Positions 1 to 13,056 of a DNA stretch of 64,000 nt are shown here, piece after piece. Origin of the DNA: Marsupella aquatica (lineage: Eukaryota; Marchantiophyta). Every line of letters begins with the position of its first letter. Within the stretch, counting starts at the first letter, position 1. Under the pieces are notes generated by a model that was given only the letters and a program-made list of their open reading frames with translations, made no database searches and was not told where the DNA came from. The translations under genes and the position numbers were made by a program. The stretch lies in NCBI GenBank assembly GCA_973895155.1, contig OZ316895.1:11532001-11596000 (forward strand). Reading direction: 5' to 3'.

Positions 1-1123
1 CCTTCTTCGTCCAACTGTTTTAAGGTTGGTGGGTACCTACATGATTAGTTTTGTCAAAGACAAGGGATCACACAGTAAGCTGTTAAACAATTCAAAACCA
101 GTTAGCCTCGTTCACCAGCAATATTGCCCTCACAGTCCATAATCACAAGGCTTTCTGGATCACAAGGCAAGGGGCTCTGAATGAACCGAACTCAGTACTG
201 ACGCACTTCGTCAGAATTATTCGGCAAACAAATTGGAGCGTGAAATTTTTAGTCTGCCAAACGAAATGTTTTAAACATAGTGAGGTAATCCATTAAACTA
301 ATGATCCTGTAACTCACAAGTTAAAAAGCGTGAGACTTCAAGAAGAAACCTAAGAACTAAAGATAATAAGTTAGCTTCCTAACGACCGATGGAGACAACC
401 TGTTTACCAAGCGTGCTAATAGAGCTTGACATGGCTCGAGAAAATATACATATGCAGAAGACCCTATGGTCAGTAACAGAAAGGTTTACGTAAAACCCCT
501 GGATCGGCTACAGATTGGACCTATTCAAAATAAGTAAGGAAAAGATAGGAAAAAAGGTTGCTTGTATCATCACCAGTGCCATGATTCACAACGAAAGAGT
601 TATATGCCTTGATGCAGAACTGAGTAAAAAATCGGAATTTTGACTAACCCCAAACTTGGGTATCGGACAAAGTGTACATCCTCGGCAAGATGCCAGGGTA
701 CTTGACCAGCCAAGAAACCCTAAACCCTCAGCTATCCTCTTGACAAAACAGCTCCCACAATCTTCTCAAAGCTACCACTGTCAAGGAGCTACTGCCTTTG
801 ATTATGACAAGACTTGTGGCATGCATTACAGCCTCTAAATTCAGGTCGGAACGGAGGAACACGACCGACCTGACAATAATAGATTGGGCCCCTTCCAACG
901 CTAGCACCCGCAGGCATGGCCAAGGTATCATCAAAAGGACCAGCTGTTCTTCGGGGCAACTTTCGGTTCACTCTTATCAGGTGCCCCGAAATTCCAATCT
1001 CAAAAAAGAATTCGAATTCCTCAAAACCGCGGCAGGTCATCGTGTTAAGCCTGATACATCAAAGGAGAGAAAGGATACATGAAAGCCCTTAGCGTGTTTC
1101 CTCTGCAGCTGCAAGCGGCATTT
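1..1123. other. Intergenic region downstream of the WRC gene
   Basis: No gene can be supported here. Open frames are short, overlap one another on both strands and show no family resemblance. The part next to 1124 is probably the 3' untranslated region of the minus-strand WRC gene. Confidence 0.5.
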
Positions 1124-2994
1124 TCAAAGCACAGACAGTTTGGCTGTCTTATGCCGCCTTCTGAGCTTTGTTGGGACATGCTGCTCAGAGGGAAAAGACG
1201 GTTCCACGGATGCTGCTGAGTCAGACGTATGAGGACTGACCAGTGATTCATCTGACTTTTTCTTTTCTGATTCCTTCTTTTGTTGGTTGTTTTTGCCCAT
1301 TTTCTTCGCCCGGGCCTTGTTCAGATGATGTTGACACAGGGAGAAACCCTCAACCACTCTCAAAGGACATCGCCAGTTGTGCCCATCAGTTCTACCGCAT
1401 AGTTTTTTAACTTGCCCATTAGTAGCCTCATCCTTCTCAGCGATCTGAGCTAGTCCTTTGTATTTCCATCCCTTGGGGAAAATGTCTTCACCAGTCGATT
1501 TCTGCTGGGCACTAGTTTCTACCTTTTGCGTCTTAGCCCTATCCCGTTTCCTATCACCAACATCGGTCCCGGCCTCCTGAGATTTTTCCCTCTGCTTTTT
1601 CCTGTCATCAACAGCATTCACGACTTTCTCTACCTTCGTCTTCAGCTTATTCCTATCATCAACATCCTCCTCTAATCCCTCCGATTCTGCCTTCATTTGA
1701 TTCCTCTCACAATCATCAGTCATCTCCTTGTCTGGCTTCAACCCCGGATTCTCTTCAGTCACATTAGCATCGTCCTTTTTCACGTTACCATTGTCAGTGA
1801 CTACATAAGCTGACTCTGCTCTCATATTATGCCTCTCACATGTACCTTGATCCTGAGGTGTCCTCAAGATTTTCAACCTGCGTCTGTTGCCGTCACTACC
1901 ACCATTAACTTCAGTAGTCACTGCTTTCTGTGTATTCTGGTCTGCCCTGCAACCACCAACAGCTGTCGAGGGCTGATCCTTCGACTCAGACTCCCAAGGT
2001 TTCTGACGCCTCTTTCTTCCAGTAGAATGCCCAAAGACCAGTTCCTGCAAAACTCGGGAAGTTTCCTCATTGCCTGGCTCTCGCTCTAAACAGTGGACCT
2101 GTAATAATCCTGAGATCAGTCCTTGCATTGGCTCGGCCCCTACCAGACCTCTTTTAGCACGTTCCACTCGGGCTGACAAATCAGAATCAACCACCTGTAG
2201 AAGACACAAACACGACCTCTCAACACATGGGACATAAAGAAGACTTTGTCGACTATTAATAGGAATACAAGCCAAATAACCAAATCCCTGACTGACTCCG
2301 AGCAGAACGCTGGTGAGCTTCTGAGACGAGGGCCGTCATCGAAGGCCTTGTCACATCCGACGTTGACCTACCAGCTCAACTGTAGGAGAATGTACGGATT
2401 CTGACGCGACTTTCCAAGGGTGGACATTACCAACTACTTAGCTGAATCATCTAAAGCCACAAGTCACGCAGTACAAACCTCGTTGTCAGCTACAGAGGAA
2501 GACTTAGACTGCTCTTCGTCCACGGTGTCTCGTCTAATAGATACCTTCTTAGGCAATGCGGCCGGTCCATGATCAGAATTCCATAGCGCTGATAGCTTCT
2601 GGTACCAGTGATCAGTTTTGCTGCTGCTCTTGCTCAGCAAGCTACCTTGAATGTATGATTGCTCCCAGACTTTCGCAGATGCTTTCTCGTGCTTTACGTT
2701 TTGCAAGTCAGGTTCTCGATGTAGTGACTTTGCGTTCATAGCAGCCATAACCTGAGCAGAAGCATTCTCTCGCTTAAGGTTACGGATCCCAGAGTCTTGC
2801 TCCAGGGACTCCAGACTAACGGCAGCCAACATGTGCATAGCGTCCTCATCGACTAGTTGTAACATGAGAGGTGACTGCGGTTTCCCTTCTATGTCCCGTC
2901 CGTGGGAGTCATTAGCAACCGCCGTATGTGAAGGTTGTGAGTCCACATCCTCAGTGCCGCGAGATGATGACCAGTTTTTCCTGATTCGAGTCAT
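1124..2994 (-). CDS. WRC-domain (C3H zinc finger) nuclear protein
   Basis: Two coding exons on the minus strand: 2994-2479 and 2194-1124, separated by a 284-nt intron (donor gtttgt, acceptor cttctacag). Both junctions are in phase 0, giving 528 residues. I chose the ATG at 2994 because the protein then begins MTRIRKNWSS, resembling the M-R-I-R-K start seen in other plant WRC proteins; the frame stays open to a GTG at 3021. The WRC zinc finger lies near residues 438-462 with spacing C-x9-C-x10-C-x2-H (CGRTDGHNWRC, then CQHH), followed by a basic ARAKK stretch likely used for nuclear import and DNA contact. The middle (about residues 300-400) is highly charged with repeated DDRK/DRKR-like heptads and may be a coiled coil. 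No QLQ domain is visible, so this is not a canonical growth-regulating factor. The domain is established as DNA-binding; the target and role of this protein are unknown. Confidence 0.86.
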
Positions 2995-3021
2995 GGTTTG
3001 CCCTTGTGCACACCGTAACAC

Positions 3022-5150
3022 ACCGGTAAAACTGATTGAGATAAAATCGAAAAGCTTGAGTTGGAGTAGATCGTCAGTCTAAGATGGCTCAAATTGTTGA
3101 GCTCAGATGGGTGACAATGAAGGCCAATAGATATATAGCATATTTGGGATATATGAGCAGGGGTTGCTATTCGTGAGACCAGACGAGAACACACACCAGC
3201 TGCAGGGACAAAATGAGTGTAATGGTCAGATCAAACAAAGAAGCCTCGGGCCATTAACAAGCAAGAAATACCAGAATTTGAGTAAAGAAATATACCTCGA
3301 CACAATTTCGTCAATTAATGAGATAACAGGGTGTGCTACACAAGTATAGAGTTACCACTTACTTGCCCTGAGAGAAACAAAGGTCATCAGTGTATTGTGG
3401 ACCACCAGCATGTACAGCTTTGAGGGTCTCATTCCAGCCCCTGCTTGCAACTTCTCAACGATGAACTCCTATCCCTGCAGAGATATCAGGAGCAAAACTT
3501 AATTCCACTTTTTCATCTGAAACGAGAAAATTATTGCAGTTCCCTTTCGGAATAAGGGCCAACATTTGTCCTGAAGGTTATTTGCAATTACCCCTGGAAA
3601 TAAAGTTGCGCTAATTCAAAGTCGATCGCCCAGAATCAATGTGGCTTTGCTCTTTCATCCACCAGCCTACTTCTTCCAACTGCTACCGGGAGGAAGGGGA
3701 GTGGTCCAGTCACGATGAACATCCGATCTTTCTTTTACAATCTAGAACAATGGCTTAGGAACACATTGCATCCCCGGCATTCAAATCCATAGCAAGGACA
3801 TCTGTGTTTATTATAATACCCAATAGCAAGTGAAAAGGGCAAAGATTCGTACATCTCTAGACTCCTGATTGCAGATGAACAATCGCGCAAGATTGGATTG
3901 AGATTGTTTGTAGTTCCTGTCCGCCTGTATGATTCAGTCCCATTTTGACCAAACTAGACCTAATTTCAAATCATCACAAAACAACAAAAACTTAGAATTC
4001 CTTTCAAGCAAACACCCAACAAAATGCCTCCCTCTTTTCCAAACTGACTAGTACACAAGAAGCAATGAATTTCCAGACCCCAAACTCCCAATTGGAGACA
4101 TACAACATACAACTTTGTTGTCACTTATTTTTCCACAGAGCATTATAGCGACAGACAGCTGAGCCAAGAATAGCAGGAAACCCCAGAAATGCAGTGCCGG
4201 ACCCACAGCCTGTAGATACATAGCATACATTCCGTAACACCGTGAGCAGTACTCGCGCCAGAGAGAAGGGAGGAGAACATGAAGTTGTAGAGAGAAGAAA
4301 AGAAAGAATAATGCACCCGTGAACTGACAAACCCCCTCACTCCACGCCATTCCTCTACCACATTGAGCAAGCGGGTCGCTCCAATCTGTACACAGTCAGA
4401 CCCGTTGCCAAAACCAAGGCAGGCACACTACCAATAAAGCAACGCAGAAGAAAGGGGAAAAAAAAAAAACAAGTAAAACGCATCAACTATAGGTCTGAGA
4501 CGTCGAGTCGTCCAGTACAGTCCCGGCCCCTGTAATCCAAAAGTACCACCCTGCCGCTGCATCCCCAACTAAAGCTCTGTATCCGTATCAAAAAAGCGCA
4601 CGAAATAGGAGTAGGGCATGTCGTCCTTGACAGAGAGGTATCAGGCGCAGCACTACCACACTACTACGGAACGCTATTTCTCTCACTCACTCGCTCCCTC
4701 TCCCTCCAAAGCGTTTTGACCAGGCCCTACTACCTTTCGAAAACATGGTGCTGCTGCACGCAGAACGAGAAACGATGCTCATCAGCACTGTCAGCAGCAG
4801 CAGCAGCAGACGACGTCGATGCAACAGGAAGTAGTCTCCTCCCATGCTCATGCTCCCCCTTCTCCGACGAAGCAAGCTCGACGCGTCGCCCACGGACGCA
4901 GACACGAGAGACGGTCGTCGTCGAGCAGCAGCACAACTAGACGTGGTGGGCAAAATAATTGAGCTCCCCCTCTGAGCGGAGAGCATAGTTCGAGTTCGAC
5001 GTGCTGCCAGCTGCTGCTCTCCTCTCCTCTCCTCTCCTGCTCAGACTTCGCTCCTGCCCAAAGCCCGATAGGGCAACAACCACAACAACTCCACTATTCC
5101 TTCACCAATGACCACAAAATTGAACAACGACTCTCGCTGCTTCGCCCTCG
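3022..5150. promoter_or_regulatory. Upstream region of the WRC gene
   Basis: This lies 5' of the minus-strand WRC gene and probably contains its leader and promoter. A poly-A run is at about 4458-4469. Small open frames on both strands show no recognisable domain. No TATA box or transcription start can be assigned with confidence. Confidence 0.35.
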
Positions 5151-5800
5151 CTTCCCTCTCTCTCCTCTCTCACTCTCTCTATCTCTCTCGTCCTTCTTTC
5201 TAATACAGGAAAAGGCAGCGGCAGCATGCACAATCCAATCTGAGTCTGATCTGAGTCCCGTGATGAGCCAAGCTCGTCCTGCCTGCCTGCCTGCCAGCCG
5301 TAGCTAGAGCATCAGCGCCAGCCAGCTCGCTCCCCTCGCTCGCTCGCCCCTCAGCGCCCCGCCCGCTCGGGGTTCCCAGCTCCTCCACCCCCTTCGTCCG
5401 TTCCTTTACCTACCTACCTCCCTTCCCCTCCCCTCCCCTCCTTCCATCACCTTACTCCTCCTCCTCGAGCTGCATCATTCTGCTGCTGCTGCACTACTAT
5501 CGAATGGAATGGAATATCAGGGGAAAGCAATAAAAAAAGTGTGAAGGACAGCAATGGAATGGAATGGAATGGAATTGGAGCTTCGCCTTCCTTCGCCTCC
5601 TCCTCCTCCTGGTGGGAAAAACTTACTTGATTTTTACTGGACTGGACTGGACTGGTGTGGGTCACTCACTCCTCGCAGTCCGTCAGTCGCTTACAGTCTG
5701 GTCAGCCAGAGAGACGGACGGACAGACGGACAGACACACAGACCGTAGTCACTAACAAGCCTATACTCTCCTCTACTCTACTCTACTCCACTCCCGTCTC
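5151..5800. repeat. Cluster of microsatellites, strongly pyrimidine-biased
   Basis: Many different short tandem repeats lie side by side: CT repeats (5151-5190), CTGC near 5279-5295, CCCCT/CCTAC near 5408-5440, CTC near 5455-5465, GGAAT near 5550-5575, TGGAC near 5636-5656, GACG/GACA near 5710-5745 and CTACT near 5768-5790. The strand given is mostly pyrimidine. Such tracts are common in plant 5' leaders and promoters, and this one is upstream of the WRC gene. Open reading frames through it are compositional artefacts. Confidence 0.8.
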
Positions 5801-5997
5801 CACCGGGCCGACTTCTTTACTATGGTACCACTACTGCTACTACTCCTGCTCTCCTGCTCTGCTGCTCCATACCATTCAGCACGTCGTGCACAGCTACTAG
5901 CGGCTGTAGCCCGCGCTGTCAGCAACGCCACGGTGCCACCTTCCTTCCATCCTTCCTTCCTTTCCTGCAATCCTGCTATTCCTTCCTGCGGTCCCGC

Positions 5998-6345
5998 TGT
6001 TGTAGTAGTAGCAGTAGCGGAACCTGGACTTGGCCCACACAGCATTCTGTTCCGCTGTTGTAGTAGTAGCAGTAGCGGAACCTGGACTTGGCCCACACAG
6101 CATTCTGTTCCGCTGTTGTAGTAGTAGCAGTAGCGGAACCTGGACTTGGCCCACACAGCATTCTGTTCCGCTGTTGTAGTAGTAGCAGTAGCGGAACCTG
6201 GACTTGGCCCACACAGCATTCTGTTCCGCTGTTAAAGTGGTAGCAGTAGCGGAACCTGGACTTGGCCCACACAGCATTCTGTTCCGCTGTTGTAGTAGTA
6301 GCAGTAGCGGAACCTGGACTTGGCCCACACAGCATTCTGTTCCGC
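5998..6345. repeat. Tandem repeat, six copies of a 58-bp unit
   Basis: Copies begin at 5998, 6056, 6114, 6172, 6230 and 6288. Five copies appear identical; the fifth differs at three bases near its start (gttaaagtgg instead of gttgtagtag). The unit carries a short TAG/CAG-rich stretch, then ggaacctggacttggcccac and a cattctgttccgc end. Because 58 is not a multiple of three, each strand reads open through all frames in turn and produces long but meaningless repeated peptides. The near-identity points to recent expansion or conversion. Confidence 0.95.
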
Positions 6346-9300
6346 TTCTCCTCTGGTCTAGAGTATGGCGTCTCTAAACTCCCTTCGTGATATGTTCGTT
6401 CTGATTTTCAGGGCACTGTTGGAGAAGAATGCAGCCCTGGAGATTTGGATCATCTCAAATTACTATATTCAACGTTTTTTGCCCCATAGTTTTATGCAAT
6501 TAGAATGTTGTGGCCAGGTCCACCAGAAATATGTGGTTCTCAACAAAGGATACCAGTGTAACAGCATCCACACCAAAAAATTGCCTCCGTCCATGCCCTT
6601 AAGGAAAAATTCCCAAGGATGTTGATTTAACTTGCAGACCGTGAACACTGGGACCCATCTCCCCATTGATTTAAGTTTGCTCATAAGTTGAGTCCAGGTG
6701 ACGGCAATTTCTTGCAAAACAGGGGACAGCAGGTTCGAGTAGCCAACTCAGTTACGTCTACTGTCCACACAGCAAAATCTCAGTACACTCGGAAGTACAG
6801 ATTTTTGCCGGGTTGAGACTTGAGACCCTAATATTTGTGCAGCTGCTTCCCGATCAGGAGATTGCTTGGTTGGGGGAGGGGGTCTCTGCTACAGTGTTTC
6901 GCCTCCACTCCCCGATGCTGTCCTACTGAGGTGACCGCTAAGAGATGATAAAACTTAGCATTACTTTATATTATATTATCACGGGTGGCGACATTTGCGC
7001 TTCGGCGGGGAATAATAGCACGAGCGATTGGGACTTCCAGGGACTTCCAGGGACTTCCAGCCGGGGCACATTTATTATTATGGCTTCTAGAACTAGAACG
7101 GTAGAAAGGCGGTACAGCTAAAATGCGGGGTCTCCAGCCGTCCCTACTACAGTGGCAGCAATCGTTTAGGGTGTTCTTTCTCCACCGCAGTTCGTTCACT
7201 TCGTTGGTTTATAAATAGGTGCGTCTTTGTTTCTTTGACACGGAGGATAACAGACTCTTCAGTCTTCACTGTAACCCTGGATAACATAACGGCGTTACAC
7301 AGGGGTTGCAGTCTTGCTTGCTGGCTGGCGTGGCGATGGTACTGTCATGGAAGCCACACGCAATCATGGGGTGGCGAAAGTGTAATGATTTCGAGTGGTC
7401 CTCTGTCGACGTCACCGTCCAAACAGTCCTCTAAACAAATCATATGCAAATTATATGAAAAACGAAACGAATCATATGCAAATTATGTATATTTTATGGA
7501 AGGAATTTGGAAAGGAATTGAAATGCAATCGCTAATTCTCACTTGACCTGCTCATGAGGATAATGTTCTGTTGTCAATTGAAATTTATCTCATGAGAGTT
7601 TTTATTTACGGGTCCAGTTGCAAATTTGTACATTCAGAGTAAATTCCAAATCATCAATTAACTCATGTTCATTGGATTTTACTTATCAATGGTGGAAATT
7701 GTGCAAAATGTCTTATCACTCATGTGGCAATTGAAAACACTTGTGTGACAAGTTAATTGAAAACACTTCTATGACAAGTGTGAAGGAAAACCTGGTTCAT
7801 ATGCACCAATGATACACATTCTTTGATGTCAAATTCAAAATAAAAATTGGATAGCATTGGAGGCAATGCAATAGGATAGTAATTCATTTTTAGCCATTGA
7901 TATTTTATTGATCAATAGTGCGGATCATGTCACATGGATTGGTGCATATTGAAATTCACTTGACATGTAGAAATTGCAATGCGTGCAAGAATGGCAAGGC
8001 ATGCGAGAATGGTAATGCATGTAAAAATTGGTAAAGCAAAATTTATATATATTAGTGAATAGATACTGATATGGGTTGATTAGGTTGAAGCCAAATCAAT
8101 CTGAATCCTTGTAATTTTACATTTCCTCCCTACTCAACCAAACGTGCTGAATTCGACTAAGAGATTGAAGAAAGCTAGGGAAATATTCGATGAAAGTTTG
8201 AGCCTAGAGTGAGTTCCAAATTGTGAGTTAAAACTAAATTGATATCTACAAACCCCCATGAGTCACTTGCAAAATCCTTGGCACCACAGCTTGCCATGAC
8301 ATTGGCAACCGCTACAAAGAAGACTAGTCATATTTTCAAATTGAAGTACCCACCCCCAATCATGCTTGCGTCACTTGCCATACATTTTGGGATGCCATGC
8401 TGTAGAAAAATATTTATATTTAAAGTAATTAAAATAGTAACCGCAACTGAAGACCAAGGAAATGTTTCATCGGTAACTTGTTTTATTCACATTTGTAATT
8501 TCATCAAATAAGCATAAATAATTCGTTCCATAAGTGTATCCAAAAACAGTTGTAACCAAAATAATGAAACCATAATTTTGTAACCGCCCAAAAGTAGCTC
8601 ATTTAATTTTGATGCCGGAATTGTTGGCGAACAGGGTTTGGATGAGAGTTTTCAAGCAATGTCTAGCACTTTGAGATCCTAGGCATTGCATTGAGAATGG
8701 AGTGATTTCAGCTCAAACAAGGTTTAAATCTTGGAGACACTCTGAACCTAGACAATTGGGGAAAGTGAGGTTAAACAAATGATTGAGTTAATTTTGTTGT
8801 ACTGAATTTGAAGGTTGAGGGAATTTCCAACTTGATAATTGGGACATGGGATAATGATGTATAAACAAACCGAGTGCAAAGGAGTGGAATTGTATCAAGT
8901 TGAATTAACTTTAAAGCTCACAAATTTCCAACCAGGCAAATGGAGTGAGTTGAGTTGAATCAAAGTCTGATATTAACAGAAATCCAATTGGTGAATTGGA
9001 CAACCGGGGCAATTCAACAAATGATCTAATGCCGAGTTTTAACGATTCAAGGAGTGTTGAGGGGTGACAAGTTGTGGCAAATGCTAGAGGACACAATGGA
9101 GAGCAGCAAAGGAGAAGTAGTAACTGAAATTGTAATGGTGCAATTCCACTTGATTTAATATATAACTCCTGTAAAATCCCATCTTATGGCAGGAAGTGGC
9201 TATGACAAGAGCAAAACTATTGTCTGAGTCTCTGAAGTGTTTCTCCTTTGACAATTCCAAGCATAGAGATTGACTGTGAATGTCCCAAGATGTTTAAATG

Positions 9301-9926
9301 TATCAAGGGGCAGGATACAACATAACAAAGCAGCATTTGAGGGTGGGGACAACAAACTTGCAAACTAAGACAAACTAGGCTGACCCTTTGTAGGAGAGAT
9401 TTTGCCCAGCAAAAATGCAATGAAATAGGATGATAAATTGCTTCTAGCTGGCAAACAGTGAGCAATGCTAATTATCAACCAAGCTTGGTCACACTGTGAA
9501 ATCAAGTAATCCTTCAATCTGTCAAATCCATGAACAATCCTTGTAAGATGCATGTCAAGGTCAATCTGCAACTTTTAAGCTTGTTAGGAATCTTCAAAAT
9601 AGTTATAATTGAATAAATACTTCCACCCATCTTGATGGTGCCCAAAAATCTCCTAGCTGGTGACAGCCACCTCCAAATGATGTTTCTAATAAAAAGCCCT
9701 ACAAAGCCAATTGAAGAGTCCTACTCAATGTTTCCGTGAGTATGCTGCTGTTTTATCTAACCAGTACAGAGGTCTGCTTGACCAATTTGCTCATCACCAA
9801 AATTGAATATGACTCTTTTTTATTGTACTGATTTCAAGTTTGACATAGATATCCCTGGGGGCGCTGTTCTAAAGGAGAGTCCATTTGCAGTTCTTGATAT
9901 GCATTAGTTGTTAATGATTAACATGC

Positions 9927-9929
<3 letters not shown>
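6346..9929. other. AT-rich intergenic region without a supported gene
   Basis: No coding region can be supported. Small local repeats are present: three copies of a 10-bp ggacttccag unit at about 7029-7060, and two copies of aatcatatgcaaattat near 7438 and 7471. Open frames are short and lack recognisable motifs. The composition resembles decayed transposon DNA. Confidence 0.5.

Positions 9930-9978
<49 letters not shown>
9930..9978. repeat. (GA)n microsatellite
   Basis: An uninterrupted run of about 24 GA dinucleotides in AT-rich intergenic DNA. No gene start lies close to it, so there is no evidence that it works as a promoter GAGA element. Confidence 0.97.
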
Positions 9979-9981
<3 letters not shown>

Positions 9982-10504
9982 AGCTAGGGTGTTTATGGTC
10001 AAAGCATTGAGCTCTGAAAACAAGCTCTCAAGAATGATTTAAAAATAAATTGCTACCCTGCCTCTACCTTAAGCCAACCTTACCCTAATTCGTGGCTGAC
10101 TAGGTCAAAGCAGAGAAGCCAAAATCAAGTACTCATTGACCAAATAAGCTGAAATTTTGTTGAGAGATAGAGAAAAGATAATAGGGGAATATGTCATTAG
10201 ATATTTAAATTCTCAAACGGAGCTCTAACTTGTGAGTTAAAAATTATGACACTATATTCAACTTTATGTTAAGCCTAACCTTATAAGCTAGCTAAGTCAA
10301 AGCCAAGGTTTATAATTTAGACCATCCATCTTTGTGCATGTTTTACTTACTGGGATTTTCTAGATTGCCACTCTTTTCCAGAAATCTAGATTGAAATGGA
10401 AAAAATGTGTAGGAAAACTTATGCTCAAGTGATTTTTAGTTTTTTGTTGGGCTTGTTGAAAGTTTGAATATACCTTAAGTAGTTATCAATAAGAGTTACT
10501 TTCA

Positions 10505-11075
10505 ACTGAAACACACACCAACCCTTGCAAATGTGTGCACCATAATGCCTTAACTTGTAACCTTATCAATTTCAAAGTCACAATCGGGGTAAAACAGTAC
10601 ACCGACCTTTCCTGATGTGACCACCAAAATGCCTTAACTTGTAACCTTATCAATTTTAGAGTAAGTTACAATTGGGGTCAAGTAGTACACAAATTGACCT
10701 TTGCAGATGTGTGCACTTGAATGTCTTAACTTGTAACCTTATCAATTTCAAAGTTACAATTGGGTCAAACAGTACAAAACAGTACACGGACCCTTGTTGA
10801 TGATTGCACCAAAATGCCTGAACTTGTAACCCTTATCAATTTTAAAGTTACAATTGGGGTTAAGTTGAGTTAACTTAGGGCACCAGAATGCCTTAACAAG
10901 TAACCTTATCAATATCATGATTATAATATTGGGGTCAACGAGTACACCTAACCTTGCAAATGTGTGCACCAAAATGACTTAACTTGCAACCTTATCAGTC
11001 TTGAAATTAGATTATTGGGGTCAAATAGTACACCAATTCTTGCAAATCTGTGCACCAGAATGTCTTAACTTAGCC
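10505..11075. repeat. Degenerate tandem array, about seven copies, 74-93 bp
   Basis: The block containing gcaccaaaatgccttaactt followed by gtaaccttatcaattt and then ggggtcaaacagtacac recurs with its taactt core at 10551, 10635, 10727, 10820, 10894, 10980 and 11066. Spacing varies from 74 to 93 bp and copies differ by substitutions and small indels, so the array is old. No coding potential. Confidence 0.85.
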
Positions 11076-11380
11076 TTTTTCATTTTTAATTCTTAATATC
11101 ATATTTTTTTAAGAGTACTATCTATTGTTGATTTTCCATTTGCTAGTTGTTTTGGAAGTGAACAAAGGTTACCTCTCAATCTAAAGTCTCAATCATATGC
11201 CTTTTTTTATAGAAAAGTTCCTTACTTAAAGACAAAGTATTAATGTTTACGCTTTTCGACTTGTCAAGATTTGAGAAAACATCTAGCAGTAAAATAGAAA
11301 GCTCCAATTTCTGGTCGAATTGTACACTAAGTTTTTGAATTATATGAATGTTGTAAATTATAAAATTTTATAAATTATTT

Positions 11381-11765
11381 TCTATCATTTTTGACTGTTT
11401 GTTTGTGAGTTATGTTAAGCATTACCGCCACAAGACAGATTGGGAGGACAACACTTAGCTGTTGGTAAAAGAGCGCTTGTCGTTTCGGTGGGAAGAACGC
11501 ACAAAATGAACGAGTCATCACTTCACATGAAGGTTTTGTAGTTTTTTGAATTTAAGAAAACTATGGTGTGAGGGGGAGACCAATGATTGTTTCTTTGACA
11601 TAGAGGCTGCATTTGGCGTCAACCTGTGTTCAGAGTGAGCTTTAGTTGAGGGACGCAAAAAGCAAGCCTTGGGACAAGCGATGGTGATGTAATCAAAGAA
11701 ATCAATTTGCAACGACTAAGTTTGTGATGGTGAGAAGATTGTGACATCTCTTAATCGAGAAAGGG
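11381..11765. repeat. Dispersed repeat block, copy 1
   Basis: About 385 bp that recur in the same orientation at 13057-13465 with many matching stretches, for example cacttcacatgaaggttttg, gaggctgcatttggcgtcaa and gtgacatctctt. The copies differ by substitutions and an insertion of roughly 30 bp. Probably two copies of one unclassified transposon. Confidence 0.85.
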
Positions 11766-12225
11766 TTTCCAATGAGTCTCAGATTGATAAATTTTGTCAA
11801 GTTTCAAATGAGTTTTTGAATTTCTTTGCCTTTCCAATGAGTGTGATCGACAATAAAATTTTTTGATCATGAGTTCATGAATTCTTTTAGCTTTCCATTG
11901 ACATTGACAAATTTCATGTCAAATTTTGTCATGGTGCTAAAGAGATCTAGCTTTCTAATGTGTGACATTAGGAGTATTCATAAAAAATTAGAGAGAAAAT
12001 AAGTATCCAAATTTCTCTAACTTTCCAATGAACCTAACATTGATAGATTTTGTCAAGTACAAAGGAGATGATGAGTTTCTAATTTTACTCTAGCTTTCCA
12101 ATGAGTATGACATTATGAGATTTTATCAAGACAGTATTAAAGAGGTCATGAGTTTCTAAATCTTGATCTTGAGCTTTCCAATGAATCAAACATTGATAGA
12201 TTCCATCAAGTACTAAGGAGATTGA
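11765..12225. repeat. Degenerate array of about 80-bp units with ctttccaatgag
   Basis: The core ctttccaatgag, or a close variant, recurs near 11767, 11822, 11890, 11952, 12018, 12097 and 12174. It is followed by a segment resembling acattgatagattttgtcaa and then a gagtttctaa segment. Spacing is irregular. The array sits directly after repeat block copy 1 and is absent after copy 2, so it expanded inside one copy only. Confidence 0.7.
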
Positions 12226-12334
12226 TTATTTAGTTTTAGAATGTGGAGCCAAAGGAGTTCTAACTATGTACATTTCTATCTATTGGTTTTTTCAACTTGC
12301 AAACAATTAAAAAATACAAGCACTTTGATGTAAA

Positions 12335-12592
12335 ACACTGATATATCATTGAAGAACATCAGAATGGTAACTTTATTTTACTAAATGACATCTCTTCATT
12401 TGTATTTTGGTTTTTTTACGCTTAATATTTATGGCATGGCGCCCCCCAAATTACATTGGCTTTGAAACAAACATGAATGTGCGCTTTTGTTATTGTAAAA
12501 AATATGATCTTTCCTGTTTGTGGTTGGTTGTGCTGATATGACACAACCTCGTGGCAGGGAATTTGCCAGGGACCTCTCATGGGGGCCCATAA
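12335..12592. repeat. Repeat-family end, copy A
   Basis: This shares atctcttc-tttgtatt and ggtttttttac-cttaata with copy B (13785-14015), and a common end resembling cagggaatttgccaggga then atgggggcccataa with copies B and C (16190-16462). Copies A and B each follow one of the two dispersed repeat blocks in the same order. The common end could be the terminus of an unclassified element. Confidence 0.65.
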
Positions 12593-13056
12593 TCAAGTGC
12601 AAAAGGTGAAGTTTTGGAGTGACTAAAAAGCTAGTTTTAAAATGTTTTAGCCCTATTCTGAATTTTTTTTGTTAAAACCCTATCTTGCCTTGCAAATCTC
12701 AAAATTGGATTTGAAATTGTTGGTTTTTTCTGTCTCTTTCTTTCAGGTAGTCTATTTTGATTTTGCCTTCAATTGGGCTTCTGAGTAATAAAGTCCCTAG
12801 GCTTCTGCCCTTTCATTTAATTAATCTGTAGACCCCCATGTTCATCCAAGGAAATTGTGTGTGATGAAATGAAATCAATTTTCAGCAAGGCAGTAACCGA
12901 TGGTTTTGAGTATCCCAGTGGTTTTTGGTGTGTGCTTGTACAAAAGAGAACGCTCAAAAGATAGAGGAGATCGATCTGGTTTATCAAACGAAAGGTTGAA
13001 TGTGGAGGAATTGAGTTTTTGGACGGTTTTTTCTTACACATAGGAGAAATCATGTT

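Noticed and set aside
5773-6335. Long minus-strand open frames of 119-148 codons
   Set aside because: They are translations of the 58-bp tandem repeat in successive frames; the same peptide appears in all three frames and no start or domain is convincing.
10505-11075. Regularly spaced repeats considered as a CRISPR array
   Set aside because: Repeat and spacer are both degenerate, spacing varies, and the surrounding DNA is a plant nuclear genome.
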